From NCBI GenBank assembly GCA_032139905.1, contig JAQJDB010000007.1:1-64000 (forward strand): a DNA stretch of 64,000 nt, read 5' to 3'. This stretch comes from Nitrospira sp. MA-1. GTDB taxonomy: Bacteria > Nitrospirota > Nitrospiria > Nitrospirales > UBA8639. Positions 8,026 to 16,971 of the stretch are shown here, piece after piece. Made by a program: the position numbers and the translations under genes. Numbering within the stretch: the stretch's first letter is position 1; each line of letters begins with the position of its first letter. The notes beneath the pieces were generated by a model. It did not search any database, had not been told where the DNA came from, and saw nothing but the letters and a program-made list of their open reading frames with translations.

Positions 8026-8814
8026 ATGAACGTTTCCTTGTATCTACCCAGGAAATCGTGGATGCACCAGTTAGATGGTCGCACCAAAGTTCTGACGGTG
8101 CTTGGGGTGTTTGGATTAGCCCTGTGTTTTTCGGACCCGGTTTACTTGCTTGGAGTATTTGGAGGCGTGATGGGTGGGTTAACTATGTCTCAGGCAGGGG
8201 CGAATGTCAGGAAAATGTGGATGCTGACGGTTCTCCTGTTTGGCTATAGCGTGGCTCTCTGGCCATTCTTTGTCGATGGTGTGACCTCTGTTCCCGTCTT
8301 GCATGGCCTTGGAGTGACCTGGGAAGGTGTCAGGGTTGGTTTAGGAATGGGTCTCCGGCTGTTGATTATGCTCTGGGGTGGTATTTGGTTACTCTCGACA
8401 ACGACGGTGGAAGAGCTCGCGCACGCCTCTCAGCAATTGGGACTTCCTTCACGGGCAGGGTTTGTCTTCTCACTCGCGTTCCGGTGGGTGGGAATGTTCT
8501 TAGGAGCAGGCGTGGGTGTGGTTCAAGCGCAGCGATCACGCGGATTAGATGTGTCGACCGGCGGAATTCTACAACGCATTCGTAAATATGTTCCCCTGGT
8601 GATTCCCTTGATTGGGCATGCCCTTCGTCAAACGAATCTTCTGGCGATGTCGCTGGAGTCTAAAGGGTTTCATCCCTCAGCGACACGGCATTTTTACGCT
8701 ACCGGGAAATTGAGGGCCCGGGATTACACGGTCATGAGTGTGATGCTGATTCTTTTAGGAGTAAGCCTTTGGTTGCGATGGCAGGGCGTCGGTACTCTCG
8801 ATATGCAATTTTGA
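8026..8814 (+). CDS. ecfT: ECF transporter transmembrane component EcfT
   Basis: This 262-residue membrane protein is of the CbiQ/EcfT family and couples ATP hydrolysis to tilting of the S component. Hydrophobic segments lie near residues 25-60, 65-95, 105-130 and 150-170. The two cytoplasmic coupling motifs are recognizable as AQRSRG (near 170) and SLESKGF (near 210), corresponding to the family's Ala-Arg-Gly motifs. A last hydrophobic helix is at the C-terminus. It follows the fused S-A-A gene by 77 bases on the same strand. Confidence 0.88.
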   Translation: MNVSLYLPRKSWMHQLDGRTKVLTVLGVFGLALCFSDPVYLLGVFGGVMGGLTMSQAGANVRKMWMLTVLLFGYSVALWPFFVDGVTSVPVLHGLGVTWEGVRVGLGMGLRLLIMLWGGIWLLSTTTVEELAHASQQLGLPSRAGFVFSLAFRWVGMFLGAGVGVVQAQRSRGLDVSTGGILQRIRKYVPLVIPLIGHALRQTNLLAMSLESKGFHPSATRHFYATGKLRARDYTVMSVMLILLGVSLWLRWQGVGTLDMQF

Positions 8815-9029
8815 GAATTTGATGCCTGCATATTTTCGCTCAAATCTAAAGACAATCCCAAAAATCCTCTTTTCCATTGTGGGATGCCGAAAGCGTCGGT
8901 TGGATGATGTGGACAATGGAAAGATTGGCTCAGCTAGAAGCTTAAGGCCAATGGCTCTGGTTGCGAGTTCCGGTGAGGTACCTGAGAAGGAGAAATTGTG
9001 AAGCTGGTGTGAGTGTTGGTACGAAATAC
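8815..9029. other. Intergenic stretch between ecfT and bfd
   Basis: The ecfT and bfd genes converge here. No clear gene, terminator hairpin or promoter can be read. Confidence 0.4.
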
Positions 9030-9236
9030 CTAACTTATCATTGGGGTCTGTCGGCAGGAGGTCTCTTCTGTCGCGAGTGCGACAAATTTTGAAATCTTTT
9101 TGATGCAACGGCCACAGCACTGCCGTTTGTCATTGAGTTCGAGGGCGTCCGCAAGCTTTAAGGGACAAGTGATACCCGCTTGTCCAAGTTCACGAACATC
9201 GGATTCTCTGATACCTTTGCAGATGCAGATGAACAT
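9030..9236 (-). CDS. bfd: Bacterioferritin-associated ferredoxin-like [2Fe-2S] protein
   Basis: This 68-residue protein has the Bfd fold signature: Cys4 and Cys6 in MFICICKGI, then CCGRC near residues 41-45, giving the four ligands of a [2Fe-2S] cluster. Bfd donates electrons to bacterioferritin so that stored iron is released as Fe(II). The gene is monocistronic on the minus strand, with a Fur-box-like palindrome 32 bases upstream of its start, fitting induction under iron limitation. Confidence 0.9.
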   Translation of the reverse strand: MFICICKGIRESDVRELGQAGITCPLKLADALELNDKRQCCGRCIKKISKFVALATEETSCRQTPMIS

Positions 9237-9267
9237 AGAAAAACCGTTACTGAATGATTGCCCTTTC

Positions 9268-9286
9268 GAAAATGATAACCGTTATC
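9268..9286 (-). promoter_or_regulatory. Fur box upstream of bfd
   Basis: The 19-base site GAAAATGATAACCGTTATC matches the classical Fur consensus at 16 of 19 positions by direct comparison and is nearly palindromic. It lies 32 bases before the bfd start codon, where a bound repressor would cover the promoter. Confidence 0.82.
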
Positions 9287-9468
9287 AATATAAAAATATT
9301 TTACCCACCATCTGGGTCCATGTCAAGATCTTGATGTATGATATAAGCTGTTGATAAATAATATATTATTTCTCGTTCTGTGAAATTGCTTGATGTTAAT
9401 ATCTATCGTGCATTTTATTTTTCTGCCAAAAAAGGTGAATGATTTGTCTTGGCTATAGGAAATTTAAT

Positions 9469-9801
9469 ATGGAACTCGGCGGCTGTGTAATAGAAGGATC
9501 AGAAGGGATAGAAATTCGAATCTATGTCCAGCCACGAGCCTCAAAAACAGAAATAATTGGACTCCATGGGGAAGCCTTGAAAATTCGCCTTGCAGCTCCT
9601 CCGGTGGATGGTCAGGCCAATACAGAATTATGCCGGTTTTTGGCACAACAGCTTGGTGTTCCCCAGAAAGATGTCCAGCTGAAATCGGGAGTGAGTTCCA
9701 GGCAGAAACGAGTTTTTATTGCAGGGAAGACCCTGGCTGCTATAAGAGCAGTTCTGACGAAAAGCCCTTCCACGAAAAATCCTGAATATAGAGGTGGATA
9801 G
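9469..9801 (+). CDS. yggU: DUF167 / YggU family protein
   Basis: This small protein of about 110 residues is a member of the DUF167 family of unknown role. Diagnostic stretches are IRIYVQPRASKTEIIG, LKIRLAAPPVDGQANTEL and KSGVSSRQKRVFI. An alternative ATG at 9439 gives 120 residues; 9469 is preferred because AGGA at 9457-9460 is correctly spaced. It stands alone before the VWA gene. Confidence 0.85.
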   Translation: MELGGCVIEGSEGIEIRIYVQPRASKTEIIGLHGEALKIRLAAPPVDGQANTELCRFLAQQLGVPQKDVQLKSGVSSRQKRVFIAGKTLAAIRAVLTKSPSTKNPEYRGG

Positions 9802-9986
9802 AAATGGGTGTTGGGGGTATAAAGTTAAGAATCTATTAGATTATTGGATGAGTTTACATCCCTTGAAGTCACTTTTATAATGCCCAGCCGTAGCTCTGGT
9901 TTTAAAACTCGGTTGAAACTGCCGGGCAGGAATCCTTCTTCTTCTTGTAATCATTTATTTAATTCCCTCGGTTATTAATCAATTAC

Positions 9987-12900
9987 ATGTCTTCCTTGAC
10001 CCCAAAAGATGAACTTCATGAGCTATTAGTCGACCGACTTGATGCGACTACGGCTCAGGGTCTCGATGAACAACTGGTGGACCCTCGTCTTCGGGTGCCT
10101 ATTCTGGAATTACTCATTGAATTAAAAGAGATTTCGTCAAAAATACAGGGTGAAGCCGTATGGGCCCTGGGAGAGTTGAATCGAAAAGGATGCGTAGCCA
10201 GTGTCATTCCATGGCTGGATTTAGGGATTACCTTTGCACAAGCCTCCGGGGCTCTCGGTCTGCGTTACTTCAAAGAAAGTCCCATGATTCTCGGAATTCT
10301 GGAAGGGGAGTCGAATCGAGATGCATTGTTAGCCCATGTGCTGGAACTAGCCGATGGGTCAAATGAAGCCGCTCCACAATGTGCATACGAATGGTTCAAG
10401 GTGCTTCCCCAATTATGTGGGGAGATGGCCATTCCTGAGCTTCAGGAATGGGCCCGGCTAGGGATAGACCTGTCCGAATGGAATTATGTGTTAGGAAACG
10501 AGTTTTTCCGTGAATGTCCCTCCATAGCTAGAGCTGTTCCGTTGGAATCGGCCAGGTCCTGGATTGGGTTTGGCATGAAGCTCATGGTTCAAAACAGCCT
10601 TGGGAAGCCTGATTATATTGGAACCTTGGAGTTTTTTCGAACGAGTCCAAGTCTGTTTCTGGAGTTCAATGACGCGAACGTCAAGCAACGTGTCATTGAT
10701 CTAGGGACGAGGCTTGCGGATCATTCTCCTGAGCAGGCGATAGCTTTTTTGGCCAAGGCTACAGAAGTTTTGCCTGGGGTTTCGACGGTCGAGTGGAAGA
10801 TTCGAATATTAAAATTCGGCCTTCTTGTGGCGGATCGAGATCCCGAGGCGACTCTCGCATATTTTTCTCGCGTTTCCGAGGTGGTCGGCTTGGCTGGCAA
10901 AGAGGACGATACCGGTGTGTTTGACGCGTGGTTTGCTCAGGGGATGGAAGCCTTGGAATATAGTCTCGAGGCTGGAAGGGCCTTTTTTGGTTTGGAAACG
11001 CAACAGGCTTGTTCAGCAGTAGAGCAGGCGATGAGCGGTGTGTCGCTTCGTCAAGTCGCCCGATCCTTGAAAATGTTTGCAAGGGCGTTGTGTGGGGAGG
11101 ATGTGGCCATTGAGGGACTTCCCGAAACAGGAGGAGTTTCGGTCGGGACCAGTCACATGTCAGCGAGTCCTGTCTCCGAGAAAGCCCAGGTGAGCAGCGA
11201 TGGAAAAACCGTATATCTTCCCCTGGTCATGAGGCGATCGGAGAGCCGGGAAGGAAACCGGCGATGGTACACTGTCATGGTCGCTCATGAGGTTGGACAT
11301 GTGGAATTTGGAACCTATGCGCTCTCGACCCAAGTGTTGCAACGTGTGGCTACCGGGGTGCAGACCCGATACGAAAAGGAACGTCCCAGCCAGAAGAGAG
11401 GCGTTCACACATTGGGAAACCTTTTTCAACTCTACCCGCAACCGGAGATTATCCGGGATTTGTGGGAAATTGTGGAAGATGCTCGAATTGACTATTTGCT
11501 CCGTCATGAATATCCGGGGTTACAAGAGGATTTGACGTCATTGACCAAGGAGGCGATGGAGCTTCGCACGCTTTCCCATGGAATGACGGCCCGTGAGATT
11601 GTGCTGGACGCATTGTTGTTGCTCTATGCAGGGTTTACCAAGGAGGACTTCACTCGTCCTGGACTTCAAGAGGTAGTTGATGAAATCTGGCAGATTGCCC
11701 GAACGATTTTACACCCTACTGCGACGGTCGATGAATCGGTGGAACTTGCCGACCGGCTCTATCAGGAATTAGAACGCCGGATAGGAACTCTGGAGAAGGA
11801 CAATCAACAACCTGAACCCTTTTCCAACACCACCGAGGTCTCTGATTCAGGCGGACAGCCTGAAGCGGCTGAACACTTAGAAGAGGCGTATCGGCCTTTG
11901 AGTAACTGGGGGTATCGTGGCATTCTCAATCCGGACCATGTCAAAGGCGGGGAGGAAGAGGAGCAGGCGTCGAAAAGACAGACAGAAGGGCAACAGGACC
12001 AAACTACCCAGATTGGGGGAAATGGTGGGGAAAATTCACCCAGCCAATTTGAGCGTCGACATCCTCACCAACCCGATTCGTCGCAAGATCCCAAGAAACC
12101 AGTTTTTGGTGAATCGCCTATGCAGCAATGGTTTCAACCGACGCTTCGTCCGGGCGATGGACAACAGGGATCTCGCCTTCGGGAGGGAGAGTATCTCTAT
12201 CAAGAGTGGGATGGGACGGTACGAGACTATCGACCCCAATGGTGCCGTGTGATCGAACAGACTGGCCGTGAAGGGTCACCCGACTTTGTGGACGAAACGT
12301 TTCAAACGTATGGGCCAATTGTGCGACTCATTCGCCGGTATTTTGAAACGATTCGCCCGGAAGCCTTTCGTCGAATGGGACGCCAATCTCATGGGGAAGA
12401 CATTGATCTGGATGCCTTAGTGAATTGGATGGTGGATCGACGGCAAGGAAACGATTCGTCCGATCAGGTGTATGCCACCAGACAAAAACGTGATCGACAG
12501 GTTGCGGTGGCGTTTCTGGTGGATATGAGCGGATCAACCGGACGCCAGATCGGAACTCGAGCGCGTCCCGTTATCGATATTGAAAAAGAAGGCTTGCTCC
12601 TGCTCTCGGAAGCGTTGTCTGCGATTGGCGACCAATATGCGATGTACGGCTTTTCGGGGCAAACCCGGGAATCGGTGGACATTCAGGTCTTGAAAGATTT
12701 TGACCAACCGTCCGGGGGGCGTGTCGGTTTGAAGATCAGCGGAGTGACACCCAAACAACAAAACCGTGATGGCGCGGCGATCCGACATGCGACGCATCGC
12801 CTGAAACAGCAACCGGCGAAAGTGCGGCTTCTCATTCTGATCAGTGATGGGAAACCATTAGATGATGACTATGCGGATGAATACTCGTTGGAAGACACCA

Positions 12901-13079
12901 AAATGGCTCTTCGGGAAGCTCGTCTTCAAGGCGTCCATCCCTTCTGCATTACCATTGATCAAGCTCCAACCGAATATGTAAAACGGATGTATGGGGAAAT
13001 TGGGTATGTGGTCGTCGATGAAGTCGAATCACTTCCAATGAAGTTGCCGAAAATTTATCAACGGCTTACGGCCAAATGA
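9987..13079 (+). CDS. NorD/CbbO-like VWA-domain protein
   Basis: This 1030-residue cytoplasmic protein has an N-terminal helical region of about 400 residues, possibly HEAT-like. A middle block carries HEVGHVEFG near residue 433 and EDARIDYLL near 495, as in NorD/CbbO relatives. A low-complexity Glu/Gln-rich linker (about 600-710) follows. The C-terminal von Willebrand A domain has the MIDAS motif DMSGS near residue 848 and ISDGKPLDD near 952. NorD/CbbO proteins work with a MoxR-type AAA ATPase (NorQ/CbbQ) to activate or remodel metalloenzymes. No such ATPase lies beside it here, so the target is unknown. It is followed 17 bases later by a small unknown gene. Confidence 0.78.
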   Translation: MSSLTPKDELHELLVDRLDATTAQGLDEQLVDPRLRVPILELLIELKEISSKIQGEAVWALGELNRKGCVASVIPWLDLGITFAQASGALGLRYFKESPMILGILEGESNRDALLAHVLELADGSNEAAPQCAYEWFKVLPQLCGEMAIPELQEWARLGIDLSEWNYVLGNEFFRECPSIARAVPLESARSWIGFGMKLMVQNSLGKPDYIGTLEFFRTSPSLFLEFNDANVKQRVIDLGTRLADHSPEQAIAFLAKATEVLPGVSTVEWKIRILKFGLLVADRDPEATLAYFSRVSEVVGLAGKEDDTGVFDAWFAQGMEALEYSLEAGRAFFGLETQQACSAVEQAMSGVSLRQVARSLKMFARALCGEDVAIEGLPETGGVSVGTSHMSASPVSEKAQVSSDGKTVYLPLVMRRSESREGNRRWYTVMVAHEVGHVEFGTYALSTQVLQRVATGVQTRYEKERPSQKRGVHTLGNLFQLYPQPEIIRDLWEIVEDARIDYLLRHEYPGLQEDLTSLTKEAMELRTLSHGMTAREIVLDALLLLYAGFTKEDFTRPGLQEVVDEIWQIARTILHPTATVDESVELADRLYQELERRIGTLEKDNQQPEPFSNTTEVSDSGGQPEAAEHLEEAYRPLSNWGYRGILNPDHVKGGEEEEQASKRQTEGQQDQTTQIGGNGGENSPSQFERRHPHQPDSSQDPKKPVFGESPMQQWFQPTLRPGDGQQGSRLREGEYLYQEWDGTVRDYRPQWCRVIEQTGREGSPDFVDETFQTYGPIVRLIRRYFETIRPEAFRRMGRQSHGEDIDLDALVNWMVDRRQGNDSSDQVYATRQKRDRQVAVAFLVDMSGSTGRQIGTRARPVIDIEKEGLLLLSEALSAIGDQYAMYGFSGQTRESVDIQVLKDFDQPSGGRVGLKISGVTPKQQNRDGAAIRHATHRLKQQPAKVRLLILISDGKPLDDDYADEYSLEDTKMALREARLQGVHPFCITIDQAPTEYVKRMYGEIGYVVVDEVESLPMKLPKIYQRLTAK

Positions 13080-13096
13080 GCTGATATGGGAGATAC

Positions 13097-13507
13097 ATGA
13101 CCAGTTTACCTTCACACCCTGATGTGCCACCGTGGCTGTATAAGTTGTTTACCGGGCATCAATATCCCTATGTTCGCCGGCAGGCGAAGTTTGACCGGAA
13201 AGACCGGCAGGAGGACGGAGAACGGTTTGAGCCGACTCAGGATGACATCCGTGAAAAATTCTGGGAAATTTTCCCTCGCTGTACGACAAAAATGCTTCAA
13301 GAGGTCAAGGTCGGCATGATTGTCGCCTTCAAAGAATTAGGAGGGTATGAGGCGGGAGCCTATCAGGAGTTCATTGACAATCCGGACGAGTTCTTGAGCC
13401 GTGAATACGGGAAGAAAAAAATCAAAGTGAATTTTTATGACGGGGATAATTTTGTGTGTACGATCAACTTTAAAGTCGCAGGGTGGACGAGCCATGAAGA
13501 TGATTAA
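13097..13507 (+). CDS. Hypothetical protein downstream of the VWA gene
   Basis: This 136-residue soluble protein is not recognized. It is rich in charged and aromatic residues (PPWLYKLFTGHQYPYVRRQ near the N-terminus, KVNFYDGDNFVCTINFKVAG near the C-terminus), with no signal peptide or membrane segment. It begins 17 bases after the NorD-like gene, so it is probably co-transcribed and may assist it. It ends 42 bases before the mdh start. Confidence 0.7.
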   Translation: MTSLPSHPDVPPWLYKLFTGHQYPYVRRQAKFDRKDRQEDGERFEPTQDDIREKFWEIFPRCTTKMLQEVKVGMIVAFKELGGYEAGAYQEFIDNPDEFLSREYGKKKIKVNFYDGDNFVCTINFKVAGWTSHEDD

Positions 13508-13549
13508 ACCCGCATGGCTGGCGACCCCTTCAAAGGGATGGGTGGTTTC

Positions 13550-14497
13550 ATGAGCCGTATAAAAGTAACTGTGGTGGGTGCAGGAAATGTTGGAGGGTCC
13601 ATCGCACAACGGTTGGCAGAAAAAAATTGGTACGACATTGTGTTGGTCGATATCGTCGAAGGACTGCCGCAGGGCAAAGCCTTGGATTTGCTCGAAGCCG
13701 GCCCAATCTGTGCCTACGATTCCGCCCTGACGGGAGCGAATCACTATGAGGCGAGCAAAGATTCTGACATTGTGGTGATCACGTCAGGCGTGCCCCGCCG
13801 GCCGGGGATGAGCCGGGACGAATTATTGGAAACGAATACTAACATAGTGTCGGGGGTGGTCCGTGAGACGGCCAAACGTTCTCCCAATGCCATTCTCATT
13901 ATTGTCTCCAACCCTCTTGATGTGATGACACACGTTGCGCATCGTGTGAGTGGGTTTCCCAGAAACCGGGTCATTGGGATGGCGGGCGTGTTGGATTCCG
14001 CACGGTTCCGGTCCTTTATTGCGGAGGCCTTGCAGGTCTCGGTCGAAAATATTCACGCAATGGTTCTGGGGGGACATGGCGATTCGATGGTGCCCTTGAA
14101 TCGATATACCACGGTGGCAGGGCGGCCAGTGACCGAATGGTTGTCGCCGGAGGCATTAGAGGCCCTGATTAAACGGACTCGCGAGGGAGGAATCGAAATC
14201 GTTAATCTGCTTAAAACCGGTAGTGCCTATTATGCCCCGGCTGCCTCGGTCGTGGAAATGGTTGAGGCGATCTCTAAGGATCAAAAGAAAATCCTTCCCT
14301 GTGCGGCCTTATGCGCCGGGGAATATGGTTTTCACGATCTCTTTCTGGGAGTGCCGGTGAAATTAGGGGCCGGCGGGGCGGAACAGATTATTGAATATGC
14401 GCTCACCCCACAGGAACAGGCGGCTCTGGCGGTCTCAGCCAAGGCTGTTGGGGAATTGTGTGGACAGGTAGATCTCATGATGAAAAAGACCACCTGA
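13550..14497 (+). CDS. mdh: Malate dehydrogenase (LDH-like type)
   Basis: This 315-residue NAD-dependent dehydrogenase interconverts malate and oxaloacetate. Visible are the Rossmann motif [10 protein letters not shown], the conserved [14 protein letters not shown] loop (the Arg pair is typical of malate rather than lactate specificity), [25 protein letters not shown] and the catalytic His in [13 protein letters not shown] 13550 matches the family's N-terminus; an upstream in-frame start at 13514 would add 12 unusual residues. In Nitrospira it serves the oxidative and reductive TCA cycles. Confidence 0.95.
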   Translation: MSRIKVTVVGAGNVGGSIAQRLAEKNWYDIVLVDIVEGLPQGKALDLLEAGPICAYDSALTGANHYEASKDSDIVVITSGVPRRPGMSRDELLETNTNIVSGVVRETAKRSPNAILIIVSNPLDVMTHVAHRVSGFPRNRVIGMAGVLDSARFRSFIAEALQVSVENIHAMVLGGHGDSMVPLNRYTTVAGRPVTEWLSPEALEALIKRTREGGIEIVNLLKTGSAYYAPAASVVEMVEAISKDQKKILPCAALCAGEYGFHDLFLGVPVKLGAGGAEQIIEYALTPQEQAALAVSAKAVGELCGQVDLMMKKTT

Positions 14498-14769
14498 TGT
14501 GCCTATGGCATGTCTCGAACCTGCCCATTTTTTCCTTCACTAAATAGGCGTGCTTTCTGATCGTCTTGTTACCTTGACGACTTTAGCGACCCGTTCGTAT
14601 AGTGAGTCGTGCTCGTGCTCTTGACCCACCTTGACGCCTAATTTCCCTTGGGAATATGGAAGGAAATTTGGTTTTTCGAGGAAGGGATTTGTAAAAAATA
14701 CCGAAATCCAAATAATGAAAATCATGGATATATGCATATGGGCCCAAACCATTGATCAAGGGGGCTTCG
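14498..14769. other. Intergenic region between mdh and the NuoF-like gene
   Basis: About 270 bases without a gene. No strong hairpin is seen; the AT-rich stretch 14690-14740 probably holds the promoter of the NuoF-like gene. Confidence 0.4.
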
Positions 14770-16065
14770 GTGGATAACGTATTTGCACCACGGGTATTGC
14801 GGGAGTTAAAGGGTGAACCAGGTGAAATTGCATCGTACCGCCAGGAGGGGGGATATGATGCTTGGGTTCAGTGTGTCACGAAGAACGATCCGCAGACCAT
14901 TATCGCACAATTAAAAGAGGCCCATCTTCGGGGACGGGGGGGCGCTGGATTTCCTACCGGACTGAAATGGGACAAGGTGGTCAATCATCGGGTTAAAGAG
15001 CGATACTTTGTCTGTAATGCCGGGGAACATGAACCGGGAACATTCAAAGATCGATATCTGATTCGACATCATCCTCACCAACTTCTTGAAGGATGCCTGA
15101 TTGCGGCGTTTACCGTTGGAGCGAAGGCGGCTTATATCTATTTAAATCATGAATTCTCTGAAGAACGAGCTATCTTTGAGCGAGCCAAGGAACAGGCCAC
15201 AGCTCAGGGGTTATTGGGAAAGAATTTTCTTGGCACAGGTCTCAACCTGGATATTGAAATTTTTGATGGGTATGGCAGTTACGTGGCGGGTGAAGAAACC
15301 GCGATGTTGGAATCGATGCAGGGTCGTCCGGCGCAGCCCAAACAAAAACCACCGTTTTATCCCACGGAGTTTGGACTGCATGGCAAGCCGACCTTAGTCA
15401 ATAATGTTGAAACGCTCTCGAATATTCCCCAACTCTTACGAAATGGACCAGAATGGTTTCGTCAGGTAGGCACCAGTACCACTCCGGGAACGATGTTGTT
15501 TTCGCTCAGTGGAGCCGTGAATCGACCCGGTGTGTATGAACTGCCGTTGGGAACGTCCATCAGACATTTGATTGAAGTGTGTGGGCAGGGCGTGCCGAAC
15601 GGACATGGTGTCAAAGCCGTATTCCCCGGTGGGCCATCCTTTTCCATGGTGGGGGCGGATCAATTGGAATTATCCATGGATTTCGATTCGCTGAAGAAAG
15701 CCGGCACGGGATTAGGGTCTGCCGGCGTCATCGTGGTTGATGATGCGACGTGTATGGTGGAGCAAACGCTTAAGTTTTCAGGATTTTTTGAACGGGAAAG
15801 TTGCGGGCAATGTCCACCATGCCGGATTGGTACCCAAGAATTGGCTATCCTGATGAGAAAGATAGAAGATGGCTCAGGAGAAGAGCGCGATCTGGCCAAA
15901 CTTTTGCAGATTTGTGGCTTTGTCAAAGGCACCGGGTTTTGTACACTGGTCACGGGAGCTGCGGTATTGGTACAAAATAGCCTACGCCTGTTTCGTCAAG
16001 AATTTGAAGACCATATTCGCCTGGGGCGATGTCCGTTCAGGGCTGTTCCAGTTGGTGCTGAGTAA
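14770..16065 (+). CDS. NuoF-like NADH-binding FMN/[4Fe-4S] flavoprotein
   Basis: This protein of about 431 residues resembles subunit F of complex I and the related HoxF and formate dehydrogenase subunits. Motifs: NADH/FMN loop GRGGAGFPTGLKW, CNAGEHEPGTFKDR (an Asp of the usual CNADE motif is Gly), GSYVAGEETAMLESMQGRP, and [4Fe-4S] ligands SCGQCPPCRIGT plus a distal Cys in GTGFCTLVTG. GTG 14770 is chosen because AAGGGGG (14758-14764) sits just upstream; TTG 14752 is an alternative. NuoE and NuoG are not adjacent. A ferredoxin gene follows 12 bases later, so the pair probably shuttles electrons between NAD(H) and that ferredoxin (inference). Confidence 0.87.
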   Translation: MDNVFAPRVLRELKGEPGEIASYRQEGGYDAWVQCVTKNDPQTIIAQLKEAHLRGRGGAGFPTGLKWDKVVNHRVKERYFVCNAGEHEPGTFKDRYLIRHHPHQLLEGCLIAAFTVGAKAAYIYLNHEFSEERAIFERAKEQATAQGLLGKNFLGTGLNLDIEIFDGYGSYVAGEETAMLESMQGRPAQPKQKPPFYPTEFGLHGKPTLVNNVETLSNIPQLLRNGPEWFRQVGTSTTPGTMLFSLSGAVNRPGVYELPLGTSIRHLIEVCGQGVPNGHGVKAVFPGGPSFSMVGADQLELSMDFDSLKKAGTGLGSAGVIVVDDATCMVEQTLKFSGFFERESCGQCPPCRIGTQELAILMRKIEDGSGEERDLAKLLQICGFVKGTGFCTLVTGAAVLVQNSLRLFRQEFEDHIRLGRCPFRAVPVGAE

Positions 16066-16077
16066 GGAGGAGACGGT

Positions 16078-16404
16078 ATGCCTCGCGTCACATTTCTTCA
16101 TCCCGAAGGTAAGTCTGGCGAAGTTCCTGCAGGCCTTTCCCTTTTAGAAGTCGCGGAGAAACTCGGATTCCCCTTAAATCATGATTGCGGCGGCAACGCC
16201 TCCTGCACGACTTGCCGGGTGGATGTGATTGCTGGCGAGGAAAATCTTTCCGATATCGATTTTGATGAACAGGATTTGCTCGATCGGGAAGCGCTGACTG
16301 AGCCTTACCATCGGTTAGGGTGTCAGGCTCGAGTGTCAGGAGATGTGATTGTTCAAGTCCCCGAAGAAAAATTTGGTGAGGCCGAGGTTGAACGATCCGC
16401 GTAG
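16078..16404 (+). CDS. [2Fe-2S] ferredoxin
   Basis: This 108-residue ferredoxin has cluster ligands in CGGNASCTTC (C-x5-C-x2-C) and a fourth Cys in RLGCQARV, the pattern of adrenodoxin/Fdx-type proteins. AAGGAGG ends 5 bases before ATG 16078. It follows the NuoF-like gene directly and is presumably its redox partner. Confidence 0.92.
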   Translation: MPRVTFLHPEGKSGEVPAGLSLLEVAEKLGFPLNHDCGGNASCTTCRVDVIAGEENLSDIDFDEQDLLDREALTEPYHRLGCQARVSGDVIVQVPEEKFGEAEVERSA

Positions 16405-16491
16405 ATTTGCCATTTTCTCATGAGAAGGTAAGAGGTGAGGGTATCCACCTCATAGCCGTATTTTTGAGGAAACTCCTCGCAAAAAGAAATA

Positions 16492-16971
16492 ATGCTGAGA
16501 CCGACTGCCATGCCGACCATATCCTCAATCACCAGAACCTATAGGTTTTGTGCTGCACATCGCTTGCATACCGATCAATTGCCGGACGATATCAACCAAA
16601 AGATCTTTGGGAAATGCAATAACTTGAACGGACATGGGCATAATTATACGGTTCTCGTGACGGTGACCGGTGAATTAGATTCACGCACGGGATTGATCAC
16701 AAACGTGGACGCTTTGGATCAACTCGTGAAAGACAAGATTGTCGATCGTTTTGATCATCAACATCTCAATTTTGATCCCGCCTTTGCGCAAGTCACGACA
16801 ACTGGTGAGAATTTAGCGCGTTTGGTTTGGGATTTGCTGGTTGATCAGATTCCTTCCGGCCAATTGGCGAAAATTGGGGTAATTGAAACCAGAGATAACT
16901 TCTTTGAATATATGGGCACTCCCGGAGTGTCCAGCGATTCTTCCATCAGAAACGGGATAAAGGAGAACTGA
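16492..16971 (+). CDS. 6-pyruvoyl-tetrahydropterin synthase family protein (PTPS/QueD)
   Basis: This protein of about 159 residues has zinc His ligands in FCAAHRL and NGHGHNY, the catalytic Cys in [18 protein letters not shown], and the substrate Glu in GVIETRDN. The stretch [14 protein letters not shown] followed by [13 protein letters not shown] is closer to the animal-type PTPS of tetrahydrobiopterin synthesis than to typical QueD as I remember them. The product could be 6-pyruvoyl-tetrahydropterin or 6-carboxy-tetrahydropterin. It overlaps folE by one base (TGATG), so translation is coupled. ATG 16510 is an alternative start. Confidence 0.87.
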   Translation: MLRPTAMPTISSITRTYRFCAAHRLHTDQLPDDINQKIFGKCNNLNGHGHNYTVLVTVTGELDSRTGLITNVDALDQLVKDKIVDRFDHQHLNFDPAFAQVTTTGENLARLVWDLLVDQIPSGQLAKIGVIETRDNFFEYMGTPGVSSDSSIRNGIKEN

